A program made the position numbers and the translations under genes. Below are positions 44,761 to 55,690 of a stretch of 64,000 bases of DNA, piece by piece. The notes beneath the pieces are model-generated. The model worked only from the letters and a program-made list of their open reading frames with translations, made no database searches and was not told the origin of the DNA. Every line of letters begins with the position of its first letter. The first letter of the stretch is position 1. The DNA comes from Cepaea nemoralis (Eukaryota; Mollusca; Gastropoda; Stylommatophora; Helicidae): positions 124,001-188,000 of the forward strand of contig JACEFZ010013251.1 in assembly GCA_014155875.1 (NCBI GenBank). The letters are read 5' to 3'.

Positions 44761-45594
44761 AGTGTTTGGGGTACTTTCTTTATATTTATAGATAATACTC
44801 CTTAGAAAACAACTTTCTCTCCAGCCAAACAACTTCGCACTGCGCAGGTTGGTCAGAACGGCAAGTAGATCAAATAATGGAATTGTCAATATGGACTATC
44901 ATCCCTGGACTCCAGATTGTCTATATGTGCTCAGTTCTCCTTCCAAAATTGTCTCCGATTGTGTGATGGCTGATCACAGCAGTTCGGTGTTAATTCATCA
45001 TTTGACCATTTCTTGTTCTATATGACGTCATTATTCACCATTTGACAGTTTATTATGAGAATCGCTTGTTTTGAATTACATCATTGGCACTAATTTACCA
45101 TTTGACAATTTCTTGTGAGAATCGCTTGTTCTAGATGGCATTATGTATAAAGCTAGTGTATCCCGACACCTCTAAACAGCTATTTGCTCTGGACATTCTT
45201 GTGAACTGACTTTACTGTCGTCTTCATATGCTCAAGTGACCATAATGTTCCGTATTTGGGTAATGTTGGCACAAGTCACGTACAAACTGGGAAGTATTTA
45301 TTAAGCAGTTGTGCTGCTTTTGTCGGAGTTTGTCCTTTGTCGGTACGCTTTCCCCGTCTTCTTACTCTGTCAACTACTACCTCGCTTATTAAGTTTCTTC
45401 GTGACAACGCCAACGCCAACGCAAACGCCTAGGATTTAAAGCCAAAAACGCAATCCGAAAGTACAAGGAGGTTCTCAGATCAGGTGCACGAATTCCGTAA
45501 CAGTAGAGGTGATCCATGAATTCATATACAGCAGACTAAAGCGCCCACCTGATTGAAGACAAAGGCAGAGATAAGCCCCATTGTAAACTAGAAG

Positions 45595-45597
<3 letters not shown>
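44761..45597. other. Unassigned
   Basis: Two to three local repeats of TTCACCATTTGAC.ATTTCTTG with GAGAATCGCTTGTT (45000-45135); otherwise nothing recognised. Confidence 0.4.
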
Positions 45598-45675
<78 letters not shown>

Positions 45676-45961
45676 GCTCTTTCTCTCTCCTCGTCTTTCT
45701 CTCCCCGTCTCTCTCATGGTCTCTCTCTCCGTCTCTCTTCGTCTCTTTCTGTTTCTTTCTCTCTGCCCCTATCTCTGTCCCTCCCTTTGGATCTCTTTTT
45801 CCCCTCTGCCCTCCCCTGTCCTCCCCCATGCCATCTCTCTCTCTCCCTCCATTTCTCTTCCCCCTCACCCTCCTCCTCACCCAACGTATGAACGAACGAA
45901 CTTTATTTGTGTTCCTTTAAAAATAAAATTAGTTAATTCTTTCTTCCCCTCCCCCTCCCCA

Positions 45962-46058
<97 letters not shown>

Positions 46059-46074
46059 TCTCTCTCTCTCTCTC
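45598..46074. repeat. CT microsatellites flanking a LINE-A-type tail
   Basis: CT runs at about 45598-45735 and 45965-46074. Between them 45891-45912 reads AACGAACGAACTTTATTTG, the (GTTC)n-AATAAAG tail seen on the C-rich/G-rich retroposons, here with nothing else of the element recognisable. Confidence 0.75.
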
Positions 46075-46574
46075 TAACATCCATACATGTATTATTTTGT
46101 TCATAAATATCAAACGTTGAACTCAAGCAGAGATATTTGGTTCTATGCAATTAACTTCCTGTAGTTGTTCTATGCATTCACAACTTAACTAACTAACAGC
46201 GGCGTGACACTTAACGTGATTTCCTTAATTAGAGGGTGCAATAAGGTGTGTTTTGTTAATGTATTGTTTAGATTATGGAATATGAGTGAATGAAGACAGA
46301 AACACGCAAATTTGGCTAAAACAAATTGAATATTTTATGTTTTATATCTCGCTTTTTTAACTGTCTTTATACAGAAAATAAAGAATATTATCAGTAATAT
46401 ATGTTGTGTGTTGAACATATATTACTTGACTGTGTGTGCTATTGATGTGAATATACCTGCCAACTACATCAGTATGTCACATTCTTGGCGCTGACTAGAT
46501 TGCAAGAGAGAAAACACATGACATCTGAAATGCTTGAGGAAAGCTGCCGACTTTACTTGGCAGATACAATTAGA

Positions 46575-46950
46575 AACGTTGACATTGGAAATGTCACAGG
46601 TATCATCAACTAGCCGGCTTCCTGGCCTAGAGGTTAGCGACTTTTCTCCGTAATCTCGTATACTCTCCTAAGTAACGTGACGACGGTGAGAATCAGCAGT
46701 GGTTCGAACCCGACGGTAACTTACAGGTTATGTGAGCCGGTCGCTCAGAAAGCAATGGCAAACTACTGAGCGTAATCTTGCCAAGAAATCAACAATCAGC
46801 TGAAAGATGCTGATGTTGATAGCGATGCCCTGTAAAGGATATGCAAAGAAATTTTTTTATCATCTCCTACATTGGATATGTCACATGTATCATCTCCTAC
46901 ATTGGAAATGTCACAGATATCATCTCCTACATTGAATATGTCAAAAGGAT
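46575..46950. repeat. 30-bp minisatellite interrupted by SINE-1
   Basis: ATTGGAAATGTCACAGGTAT and TCATCTCCTAC form a 30-bp unit: one copy at 46580-46610, three at 46858-46945. The SINE at 46613 sits between, with TATCATC on both sides as likely target duplication. Confidence 0.8.
46613..46850 (+). mobile_element. tRNA-derived SINE-1, best-preserved copy
   Basis: A box TGGCCTAGAGGTTAGCG (46623-46639) and B box GGTTCGAACCC (46701-46711) are near perfect. After them come GTGAGCCGGTCGCTCAG, the core AAAGCAATGGCAAACTACTG, AGCGTAATCTTGCCAAG, and a 3' end GTAAAGGATATGCAAAG. This copy fixes orientation and limits for the family. A T-rich stretch follows at 46851-46858. Confidence 0.9.
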
Positions 46951-47005
46951 TTCAGATACAGTCAAACATATGGCTTGTAAAAACTAAGCAAAATAAACGT
47001 GTGTT

Positions 47006-47236
47006 GCCTATCCTTCACAGGACATCGTAGTCAACCCGAACATTATTTGGCTGTTTGTGATATCTTGACAAATTTACGTTCCGTAGTTTGCCATTGCTTT
47101 CTGAACGACCGACACTCATACCATTTTATAAAAGCAAACACAAGGCGGTCTGCTGTTAAATCGCCCTCAGCTGTGTTTCGAACGTGATATGCGGGATTAC
47201 GAATTGCGTTCATAACCCCTTTGCCACAGAGTCAGT
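47006..47236 (-). mobile_element. tRNA-derived SINE-1, copy f
   Basis: Minus-strand copy with core GCAATGGCAAACTACGGAAC and B-box region GTTCGAAAC. Faces the copy at 46613 tail to tail, 156 bp away. Confidence 0.82.
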
Positions 47237-47394
47237 TATACAGAATAAGCCACCGCTTAACATCTACAAGAGCACAAAATGCCACCCAATAGCTAGAAGA
47301 ATACATTGGATAAATAGCCACAGATAATTTTGACAGATAATTGCATATACTATAAGATAGACAAACAAATGGATGAATAGATGGACAGACGGAT

Positions 47395-48092
47395 GGAAGG
47401 AGAAATTGATGGATGGATGGATGGATGGATGGATGGATGGATGGATGGATTGGTGGGTGGATGAATGAACACGCAGACTAACTGATAGATATATGGATGG
47501 ATGGATGAATGGATGGATGGATGGATGGATGGGTGGATGGATGGGTGGATGGACGGATGTATGGATGGATGGACGGAAGGATGGATGGATGGATAGATGG
47601 ATGGGTGGGTGGATCGATGGATGGATGGAAAATAGACAGGAGGATGGATGGATGGACAAACAGACAAACGGATGGATATATGGATGTGGGACAGACGGGT
47701 GGATGAGTAGATGGATGAATAAACGGACGCACAGACAGATAGACGGATGGATGGATGTATGCATTCAAGCATACATGCATGGACAGATGAAGACAGACTG
47801 ACGGACGGGTGGACGGACGGATGGATAGATGGGTGGATGGATGGATGGATGGATAGACGAACAGACAAAGAATGAATACATGTATAGACGGATAGACGGA
47901 TCGGTGGAAGGACGAATATACAGACTAACAGACACGCGGCTGAATAGATGAATGGACGGATGGACTGATAGACAACAAGACATTCGGATTGAGGGACGGG
48001 TGAACTAATGGATTTATGGATGGAGAGAAGGCCAGATTGATGGATGGATGGATAGACGGAGGAATTGATGGATGGGTATATGGATGGATGTA
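47395..48092. repeat. (GGAT)n-rich minisatellite
   Basis: Degenerate GGAT/GGAC/AGAC tetranucleotides. Its last 197 bp (47896-48092) are repeated at 49724-49920. Poly-His/Pro/Ser frames on the minus strand are repeat translation. Confidence 0.9.
47896..48092 (+). repeat. 197-bp direct repeat, left copy
   Basis: Aligns without gaps to 49724-49920 (constant offset 1828) with a handful of substitutions. It includes non-GGAT sequence (CAGACTAACAGACACGCGGC), so it is a true duplication. It ends exactly where the 3' tail of the retroposon starts. Confidence 0.88.
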
Positions 48093-48688
48093 AATCAAAT
48101 CAAATCAAATCAAATCAACTTTATTAGGGTCACAAATTGGGCGCGCAGGCCCGTCTTACATTCGGCCCTTCCAATCACTCGACTTTCATTCATCAAGAGC
48201 ATTATACATTTACATAGGAAGAAAAATAAACATTGTGAAATGAATGTTGTAAACATAAACAAGGCAAATTACCATGTTATGAGGCCCATCTCCCACCTAC
48301 CCATACATCACCCCACCCACACACACACCCACCTACCTACACACACGCACACCAAGGTACACATACATACCCCACCAACCAACCCATCCCCCTTCAGCAC
48401 ATCCCCCACCCACACACTCTCCCCTCACCTGTTCCCCCAACCAAAACACACTCGCCACCCACAAACATTCCCCCACCAACCCACACATCCCACGCCCACC
48501 CACATACACATCCTAACCCACACATCCTCTCGCCATCCACACCTCAAACCACCCATCCCCCAGCCACATCTCCATTGACCACAAATTCACCACCCACGCA
48601 CACAATCGCCCACCAACCCACACATCGCACATCCACTCACACATCCCCAAACCATACGCACACATCCCCACCAACTGACATCTCCCTA

Positions 48689-48719
<31 letters not shown>

Positions 48720-49723
48720 ATCTCCCTAACCACCTATATATACCCAATCCACTCTCACACACACCCCACCACCCACCCATACATCCTCCACCCACCCATA
48801 CATGCCTTAACCCAATCCCCCACTACACAATCCCCCACCCGCACATTACATACATCCCCTACCACGCAATATTCCCAACCCACGCACCGCGCACATCCCT
48901 CACCAACACATCCCACACCCACATACCACCACACATACCCACCTACAAACCACACACATATCCCCACCCACATACCACACAATATTCCCACCCACACCCA
49001 CACGGATACCCTTACCCATCCACCCCACATACCCCACCCACACACCACAAAAATCCCCCATCCACACACACATACCTCACCCACACAATATCCCTAACCA
49101 ACACACCACACACCTCTCCCCACCCACACACGCATTCCCTACCCGTCCACCAACACACACTCACTCACGCACGCATCCTCCAATAAGCACCCACACACCC
49201 ACCCCAATCAAACATCTCTCGATCACAATACCCCTACCCACACACATCCTCCAAACACTCACGCATCCCACCCCGACACATACACATCCCTCACCCACCT
49301 ACACATCCCTAAGCCACTCACACATCTCCCATCCACACACCCCCACACCCCCACATACTTCCCCCAACCACCTCACACATACACGCATTCCCCGCACCCA
49401 TCACACACATCCCCCACACCACACACTATCCCCCACCCACACACATATCCTCACCCATACCACCACACCCCCACCCACACACCATGCACACATCCCCCAC
49501 CAACACACCGCACACATATCTCAAACCCACACACCATACACTTCTCCCCACCCACCCTTGCATCCCCAATCCACCCAACACAATCTCCTACCCACACAAC
49601 CCCGCCACCCACACATACTTCCTCAAACCACCCACACATCACCACCCACATAAACACACAAACCCCACACCCGCCCCATGCACATATCCTCCACCCATAC
49701 ACACATCCCCCCACACCCATTCC
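48093..49723 (-). mobile_element. C-rich/G-rich retroposon, copy 3, 5' truncated
   Basis: (TTTGA)n tail at 48093-48117, AATAAAG, LINE-A-like 3' end, then about 1.45 kb of CCCACCCACACAT-type repeats very similar to copy 1, even in irregular units. It stops at 49723 without the CACATCTAGACACATACA end. The flanks are a 197-bp direct repeat. Confidence 0.82.
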
Positions 49724-49920
49724 ACGGATCGGTGGAAGGACGAATATACAGACTAACAGACACGCGGCTGAATAGATGAATGGACGGATGGTCTGATAGA
49801 CAACAAGACATTCGGATTGAGGGACGGGTGAACTAATGGATTTATGGATGGAGAGATGGACAGATTGATGGATGGATGGATCTACGGAGGAATGGATGGA
49901 TGGGTATATGGATGGATGTA
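49724..49920 (+). repeat. 197-bp direct repeat, right copy
   Basis: Second copy of 47896-48092, beginning ACGGATCGGTGGAAGGACG and ending TATGGATGGATGTA. It is followed by SINE-3 sequence. Confidence 0.88.
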
Positions 49921-50225
49921 TGGATCCCAAGACAATTTTACAAAGTCCGGCTGGATGCAGATCCGATCCCGGACAGTTATAAACATTAGAACTAAAAGAC
50001 CGTTTTATCTCCCTAAAGACATATAGAGAACATGGTGCTCTATCTATATGTGTATGACCAATCCGCACTCTGGAGGTGACATTATCAATATCACGGTGGC
50101 CTCCTTTATTTCCGGGGACATTTCCTGGTGCTTGTTTTCTCCGCAGTGAATCTGGTAGGGAAGGTGATCCCATGCCCACACGCAGGCCAGCTTTTAGCCA
50201 CTACTCTAGCGCAACTCCTGGTGAC
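49921..50225 (-). mobile_element. tRNA-derived SINE-3, copy c
   Basis: Sense: AGTTGCGCTAGAGTAGTGGC as A box and GGGATCACC where a B box is expected (decayed). Body matches copy a at 34318 (AAATAAAGGAGGCCACCG). Confidence 0.6.
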
Positions 50226-50299
50226 AGTTGTTAATTAAAATACTGCATCCTTAAGCAATTTTCTGTAATGGATATGTGATGTCATATGGCCTGAACGCA

Positions 50300-51827
50300 G
50301 ACAAAGAACGAACAAACTTTATTTTTGAAGGGTTAAGAATTGCGCACGCAGGCCCGTCCGACAATCTGTCCTTCTTCTCTCTTTCCTTTCTGTCACGGGA
50401 TACTGCGAGTTTAGTGATTCCCCGATAAACTGGAATATAAAATTACTTGCAATGTATTAGGATGGAATAACAATCGACTACTTCAGTCTGAGGTGAGGAC
50501 AAATGGACGGTCATTGACCGACTGGTATAGAAGTAAAATACAGTTGTGAGGGGTCATTGACTGCCGATCTTATCGGACAAACCACACGGAGACGGGTGGT
50601 TGAGGAAAACACGAAGACGTGGATCAAAGCGTTAAAACTGATTGATGTACGAGAGTTTGGGAAAGCGGGAATCAGCGGAGAAGCCGAAACGGAGCGGCAA
50701 CGAACGAATACGTGACTTCACAGACCTTTGATGGGGGAATCACGGCAAATTTGATTGTTGATTAAAAGAAACGGAGAATTGGAAACGGAGTATAAATAGT
50801 TGTAAACTTGTTTTTGTGGTTAGTGTGCTACCAAACTTGACGGAGAATGGATTTATGCGTCCTTTATTAGAAAAGAAATATAGGTCCCTTATTGTTTAAA
50901 GGCGATGGGACATTGGTGCTTATGTGCTTGTGTATTTTGATTCATGGACTAACATAGATTATATAAGGTAATCTAGCTTTAGCTTAATAGTCTAGCATAG
51001 GGAACTAGGTGTCTGTGCTTGGCTGTTACCATGTCCTTCTTTTAGCTAATCGTTTAGACTTTAGTGAACTCATCTGTCTTATGTCAGAGCATCTTTCGGA
51101 AGCGTCTTAGTACGGCCGGGAGACATGCTCTCACATAAGAATTAGTCTGAAGCAGACTAATATCACATGGTTATATATCACCCACAGGTTCCACGAAAAC
51201 TCCTGACAGGTTCAGAGAAGATTAACGAAATTAACTTCACTTGTGCGGAGAAAAAGTACCTCATTAGAACCACTAAGAACATAGACATGTTCTAATCGTG
51301 AGAAGAGATACCTAATCGCCCATAAAGGAACTCTGTATAAATAAAAGAATATCCAAGTAAAGAAAATAAAGGGAAAAGATATAAAACTGCATACATTTGC
51401 ACTGTAAACTAATATAAAACTTTACTAACTGGAGACAGTGTGTAGAACATTTATAATAAATCTAGACAGTGGTGATGTGTTTTCAGTGATGGATTTTATT
51501 AACGTCCAAAAAGGAAAATCTGTCCATTTCAGAAACTTATCGTAATCGCATTGAACATTTTCTAAAGATTGGATTACCACCAGACTCAGGCGGAACGGAG
51601 CATCCAGGGTGAGAGCTTACCATATATGTGTGATGTCTTGTTGAATGGCCGTATGCAGATGAGAGATGCGATATGGAGCATAGACATTCAGAGTCCTATC
51701 TCGCACTCACAATAGAAGACACTACAAATTACATATATACATTCAATACATACAACTGACATAATTTTCAGCAATAAATATTTTATTAATTGTTGGAGGA
51801 AACTGTTGTCAGGGTATGTTATGAAGG

Positions 51828-51917
<90 letters not shown>

Positions 51918-52068
51918 AGACAGAACGGAGGAGTGTAGACAAAAGTCTGTCAATAATTCCCAAGTATAAGGATCTTAAAGGTGTGCTTGTTGTGTTGATT
52001 CCACTTTCCTCCCGGGACGACAAGCGACACTTTCATACGTTATTTCATTCATACATCACTTATGAAAT
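50300..52068 (-). mobile_element. LINE-A 3' UTR fragment, split by a solo LTR
   Basis: 50303-50390 and 52030-52068 together match the LINE-A1 3' UTR at 372-478: (GTTC)-type tail, AATAAAG, GGGCCTGCGTGCGCAA, CTTCTTCTCTCTTTC then CATTCATACATCACTTATGA. The rest of the LINE is missing. Confidence 0.78.
50391..52029 (+). mobile_element. Solo LTR, 1.64 kb, with 5-bp target duplication
   Basis: TGTCACGGGA...AAGCGACA is flanked by CTTTC at 50386-50390 and 52030-52034, inside a LINE-A 3' UTR that is continuous across it. TG...CA ends plus a 5-bp duplication fit a Gypsy-like LTR. A TATA box (TATAAATAG, about 50801) is present; a second TGTCACGGGA copy is not, so this is read as a solo LTR left by recombination. 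It contains a (GA)n run at 51832-51913. Strand is inferred from the TATA box only. Confidence 0.75.
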
Positions 52069-52069
52069 C

Positions 52070-52227
52070 ATGGCCTTACATCAAAGATCATCTGCGACGA
52101 GACCAAGAAGAAAATGGAATGACGACATCAAAGACATTGTACAACCACACGGAATGACACTATCCAGTGCCGCCCACCTGGCGCTGGAACGCAAATTATT
52201 CCTCCCAGCGACGCTTGACGGCAGAAG

Positions 52228-52234
<7 letters not shown>
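52070..52234 (+). pseudogene. LINE-G 3' end
   Basis: Encodes RPRRKWNDDIKDIVQPHG and a stop after GRSG; the RPRRKW.DDI motif is common at the C-termini of non-LTR RT proteins. It is followed directly by a (GAT)n tail. Only about 55 codons remain. Confidence 0.65.
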
Positions 52235-52274
<40 letters not shown>

Positions 52275-52277
52275 ATA

Positions 52278-52346
<69 letters not shown>
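52227..52346. repeat. (GAT)n microsatellite, LINE-G tail
   Basis: GAT repeats with one TATA interruption at 52273. The next element starts where they end. Confidence 0.92.
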
Positions 52347-52348
<2 letters not shown>

Positions 52349-52767
52349 ATAAAACACGATGTATGTCTGTACGTATGTCCGTTCTTTATGCGTTCGCAAA
52401 CGGTCCATCCGATTGAGATGAAATTTTCTACACGTCTTCTTCTCATTCCCGTGCAGCGAACTGTCATAGTTTGTTAGTGTACAATCAGATATTTACTTAC
52501 TAAAATTAATATTTTAATATCCTATCATTTATATATATAGCGAGGGGACTTAACTTAAGAAACGTTATTTCAAGGGGCATAACTTTTAATAACTTTGCTA
52601 TTTATTTTATGTATAGATTGTTGCATTGTTTTCAAAGATGTATAAACTCTTTGTCTCCAGTTATTTACAGGCATATGAGTTATAATAAATAATGATGTAA
52701 TCTTTAAGGCATTTTCAAAGTTTTCATAAAAATAATGCATCTATTTAAATAGTGAAAATTTTCTAAC

Positions 52768-53294
52768 TCATCTTTTTATTGATTATGTGGTTGTTTCGGG
52801 ATTTGAAATTTAAATATTGAGCACAACCCACTACTGGCAACGCCGATCGCATTCTGATATGAACCTAAGGCCTATCCACGTCAATATGGAAGCACTATAC
52901 TCGAGTTTCGCCCTCGTTTGAGCTCGTCAGTAGTGCATATCCCTGACCGGATCCGGAAACAGTCCCGGATCACGCGTGTGAAGCGGGTGTGTAACCACGC
53001 GGCACACACTGGACACACCAAATTATCACAACAGAATACCACAACGCTACCCATCGTAGGCTATGCTCAAGATTGCCCAATCGCCGCGACCGACGTCCGT
53101 CAATCGATGGGACCCGAACGATCAGGACTTCTCACTGGCAAGGAACACCAGGCCTCCTAAATCCAGTGAGCAATAATCAATTGATTATGTGGTTGTTTCG
53201 GGATTTGAAATTTAAATATTGAGCACAACTTACTACTGGCAACGCCGATCGCATTCTGATATGAACCTAAGGCCTATCCACGTCATCTTTTTAT
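52768..53294 (-). mobile_element. Retrozyme: hammerhead-ribozyme retroposon with 12-bp target duplication
   Basis: TCATCTTTTTAT at 52768-52779 and 53283-53294 frames a 503-bp insert. Inside, 52780-52880 and 53182-53282 are a 101-bp direct repeat (offset 402), so the insert is 1.25 tandem copies of a 402-bp monomer. The minus strand of the monomer contains a complete type I hammerhead ribozyme. There is no ORF of note. Tandem monomers with a type I hammerhead and target duplications are the hallmarks of animal retrozymes, small non-autonomous retroposons that yield circular RNAs. A partial dimer is what reverse transcription running past one full turn of a circular (or tandem) template would give. 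Confidence 0.85.
52892..52936 (-). ncRNA. Type I hammerhead ribozyme
   Basis: Minus strand, 5' to 3': stem I strand GCACUA (52936-52931), core CUGACGA (52930-52924), stem II GCUC...GGGC (52923-52910), GAAA (52909-52906), short stem III with UCGA loop (ACUCGAGU, 52906-52899), cleavage triplet GUA (52900-52898), stem I return strand UAGUGC (52897-52892). Stem I pairs perfectly over six base pairs and all conserved core bases are present. Predicted cleavage is between 52898 and 52897. GGA/UUCC beyond an internal loop may extend stem I, as needed for loop contacts. Confidence 0.88.
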
Positions 53295-53404
53295 GTTTAA
53301 AGAAGTTATCTACAGTCATGTAGGTGATTAAAAACAGTTTTCATTAAAAATAATGGATGGTGTGTGGAAGGATATTCTTATGTTAATTTTTTTTTCTTAC
53401 ATGA

Positions 53405-53962
53405 ATTTAATGAGACGCTCCCCGCCAGGAGCTGGGTGAAGTCGCGCCGGGTCAGATAGATAGACAGACAGACAGACAGATAGTCGGGAACGGGAGCTTA
53501 TATGACTACTTATATAAATTAAATTAGATGCTCCCTACCAGGGACTGGGTGAAGCCGGGCCGGGCCAGACAGACAGACAGACAGACAGACATACAGACAG
53601 ACAGACAGGAACGGAAGCTTATATGACTACTTATACGAATTAAATGAGATGTTCCCCAACAGAGCCTGGGCGAAGTCCGGCCGGGTCGGACAGACAGATA
53701 GACAGACAGACAGATAGACAGACAGACAGTCGGGAAAGGGAGCTTATATGACTATTTATATGAATTAAATTAGATGCTCCCCACCAGGGACTGGGTGAAG
53801 CCGGGGCGGGTCAGACAGGCAGACAGACAGATAGACGGACAGACAGACAGACAGATAGTCGGGAACGGGAACGGGAGCTTATATGACTACTTATATGAAT
53901 TAAATTAGATGCTCCCCACCAGTAGCTGGGCGAAGCCGGGCCGGGTCAGACAGACAGACAAT

Positions 53963-54014
<52 letters not shown>

Positions 54015-54056
54015 TCCCCGCCAGGGCCTGGGCGAAGCCGGGCCTGGTCAGCTAGT
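53405..54056 (+). repeat. Tandem Helitron-type 3' modules with (GACA)n
   Basis: Five units of about 110-130 bp each contain GATGCTCCCCACCAGGGACT, GGGTGAAGCCGGGCCGGGTC, a (GACA)n run and GGGAGCTTATATGACTACTT. A sixth, shorter hairpin module (54014-54056) ends in CTAGT. Each module could fold into the 3' hairpin, so the terminator-like end is present six times. Confidence 0.85.
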
Positions 54057-55200
54057 AATACATAACTCACTAAGGCAATTAGGAATAAGCAGTCAGTCTT
54101 CCCGTCACCTTGCAAGCAACGAGCACAGGCATAGATCTCTCGTTCGAAGTTGCAGGCTAACACGCCCCCTAACGGACAATTTATTATGGGAAAATTAAAT
54201 TTCTTTCAAGAGCATACCATAAAGGGACATAACATATCAGTGTGCCTGCTGAGAATTAGAATGTTGGTGTGTTCCCTTGATGAAGAAATGCCGGATGATG
54301 AGTTCACGACTCCAGGGGTGTTTCTCGCCGTCTCGGAATGTAAACTCCGAGGTTGATGTCGCAGATAAAGAGATGAAAGCTGTCCATGATTTATCACTTC
54401 AAAACAATGTATTCCCTTTGTGAATTTACACAAAGAAGCCATAAATAATATGTTGCACGATTAATCGCCTGGCATATTTGGCTTTCTCTCGTTAGGTGCA
54501 CACTGCAGAGAATGAACACTACTTTGGCTAAAATACTTAAAATACATTGTCACATGTATTGATGGAATCAATTATGTGTTCAAAGACATCATTTAATTTC
54601 TGGGGTCAGGGTTAACTGAAGTGACTGAGATCCTACTACATCTTCTAGTAGTTGCTCCGAAAACAGGATATGTCAATCCTGTCTGATGAGAGATTTAGGA
54701 TCGCGAAATGGACAGTAAGAGTCATTTACTGTCATTTACTGCCAATATAGTACCTTGCGGTGTATGGCGGGGGAGGGGGGTGGGTGTCTTTGAGCCTGAG
54801 GAATTAAGGCCGCCTAGCTAGTGCAGTCGCCGCGAACTGTGCGGGTTAGGACTTTCTTTTCACCCCTCGACAGAAAAAAAGTAGATTTTGAATAACGAAG
54901 ACACAAACAATAAATTGCACGATTTATTGCCTGACATATTTCGCTGCATCTCGTCAGATACATACTGCAGAATTCACACAACATAAAGTAAAATAAGTAG
55001 ATAAATCCTTCAAGATGAAATATACATATGTTGGCACAGTCATGACAATAGTCTACCAATGTAATTGTAAACTGACTCAATCATGTCTTTCTGTTTGCAT
55101 AAAACTGCCTATGTTGAATAATCATTATGGTTTCTGCAAAGTTTAACAAGCGAGTATTTTGGGTATTAAGCAACACGACGTACTGAACAATGTTGAACTG
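54057..55200. other. Unassigned, with one internal repeat
   Basis: 54435-54525 and 54893-54975 are diverged copies of one sequence (TTGCACGATTAATCGCCTGGCA against TTGCACGATTTATTGCCTGACA, then CTCGT...ACTGCAGA). 54793-54855 matches the body of SINE-2. No gene recognised. Confidence 0.5.
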
Positions 55201-55229
55201 AAGCCAGATGTCCCGGTCACCCCTTACCG

Positions 55230-55690
55230 CAGTATTTATTGTAGGCAATGATGGTGTATTACATAATAAATGCAATATGCATACCAACATTGTGCTATCA
55301 ATGCCAAATATGGGCACTAACTACAGAACAAGAAAGAAAGCTCACTACTTGTGATATCAGATGCCCGAGAAAAGCAACAAACAAATCAAGAAAGGACCAT
55401 ATTAAAAACAAGATCTATAAAACAGCTGCAGCAATAGCAATCATTAAATTCTACGATCAACAGTCTTAACTGGTTCGGCCATCTAGTGAGAATGAACCCA
55501 ATGTCTCCAGCAGCAAGAGCACACAACATGAAAATGGAAACATCGAGAGGCAGGGGAAGACCACAAAAAAGATGGATCGACGGAGTCACCAATACCTTAA
55601 GAACTCTAATCTCAGCATACCAGGCGATCGAGCGAGCTCTAGTTCGGAAACCAATCATCACACAAGCCTGATATGCCCAAAGCCATAGAG
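55230..55690 (+). pseudogene. LINE-D fragment, better-preserved copy
   Basis: Two frames: CYQCQIWALTTEQERKLTTC to AIIKFYDQQS with a stop, then LNWFGHLVRMNPMSPAARAH, GRGRPQKRWIDGVTNTL. These are the C-terminal region of a non-LTR RT. The stop between them at about 55467 replaces what should be one frame. Confidence 0.75.

Larger units (their letters stand above)
52346..54056 (+). mobile_element. Helitron-like non-autonomous element
   Basis: The 5' part (ATGTATGTCTGTACGTATGT, CCGTTCTTTATGCGTTCG, CCGATTGAGATGAAATTTT) is typical of the left ends of many invertebrate Helitron-like elements. The 3' end is a GC-rich hairpin (CCAGGGCCTGGGC, GAA, GCCGGGCCTGG) followed by TCAGCTAG|T, matching the hairpin-then-CTRR rule. 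No Rep/helicase frame is present, so it is non-autonomous. A retrozyme (52780-53282) lies inside. The 5' limit is uncertain. Confidence 0.6.

Noticed and set aside
47264..47983. Ser/His/Ile-rich ORFs over GGAT repeats
   Set aside because: Repeat translation in several frames at once.
52887..53177. Insert between two 105-bp repeats read as an element with giant target duplication
   Set aside because: The true duplication is TCATCTTTTTAT outside both repeats; the repeats are parts of tandem retrozyme monomers.
54684..54709. Second hammerhead-like motif (CTGATGA...GAAA) on the + strand
   Set aside because: Stem II pairs poorly, and no UH cleavage triplet or stem III partner lies in the right place.
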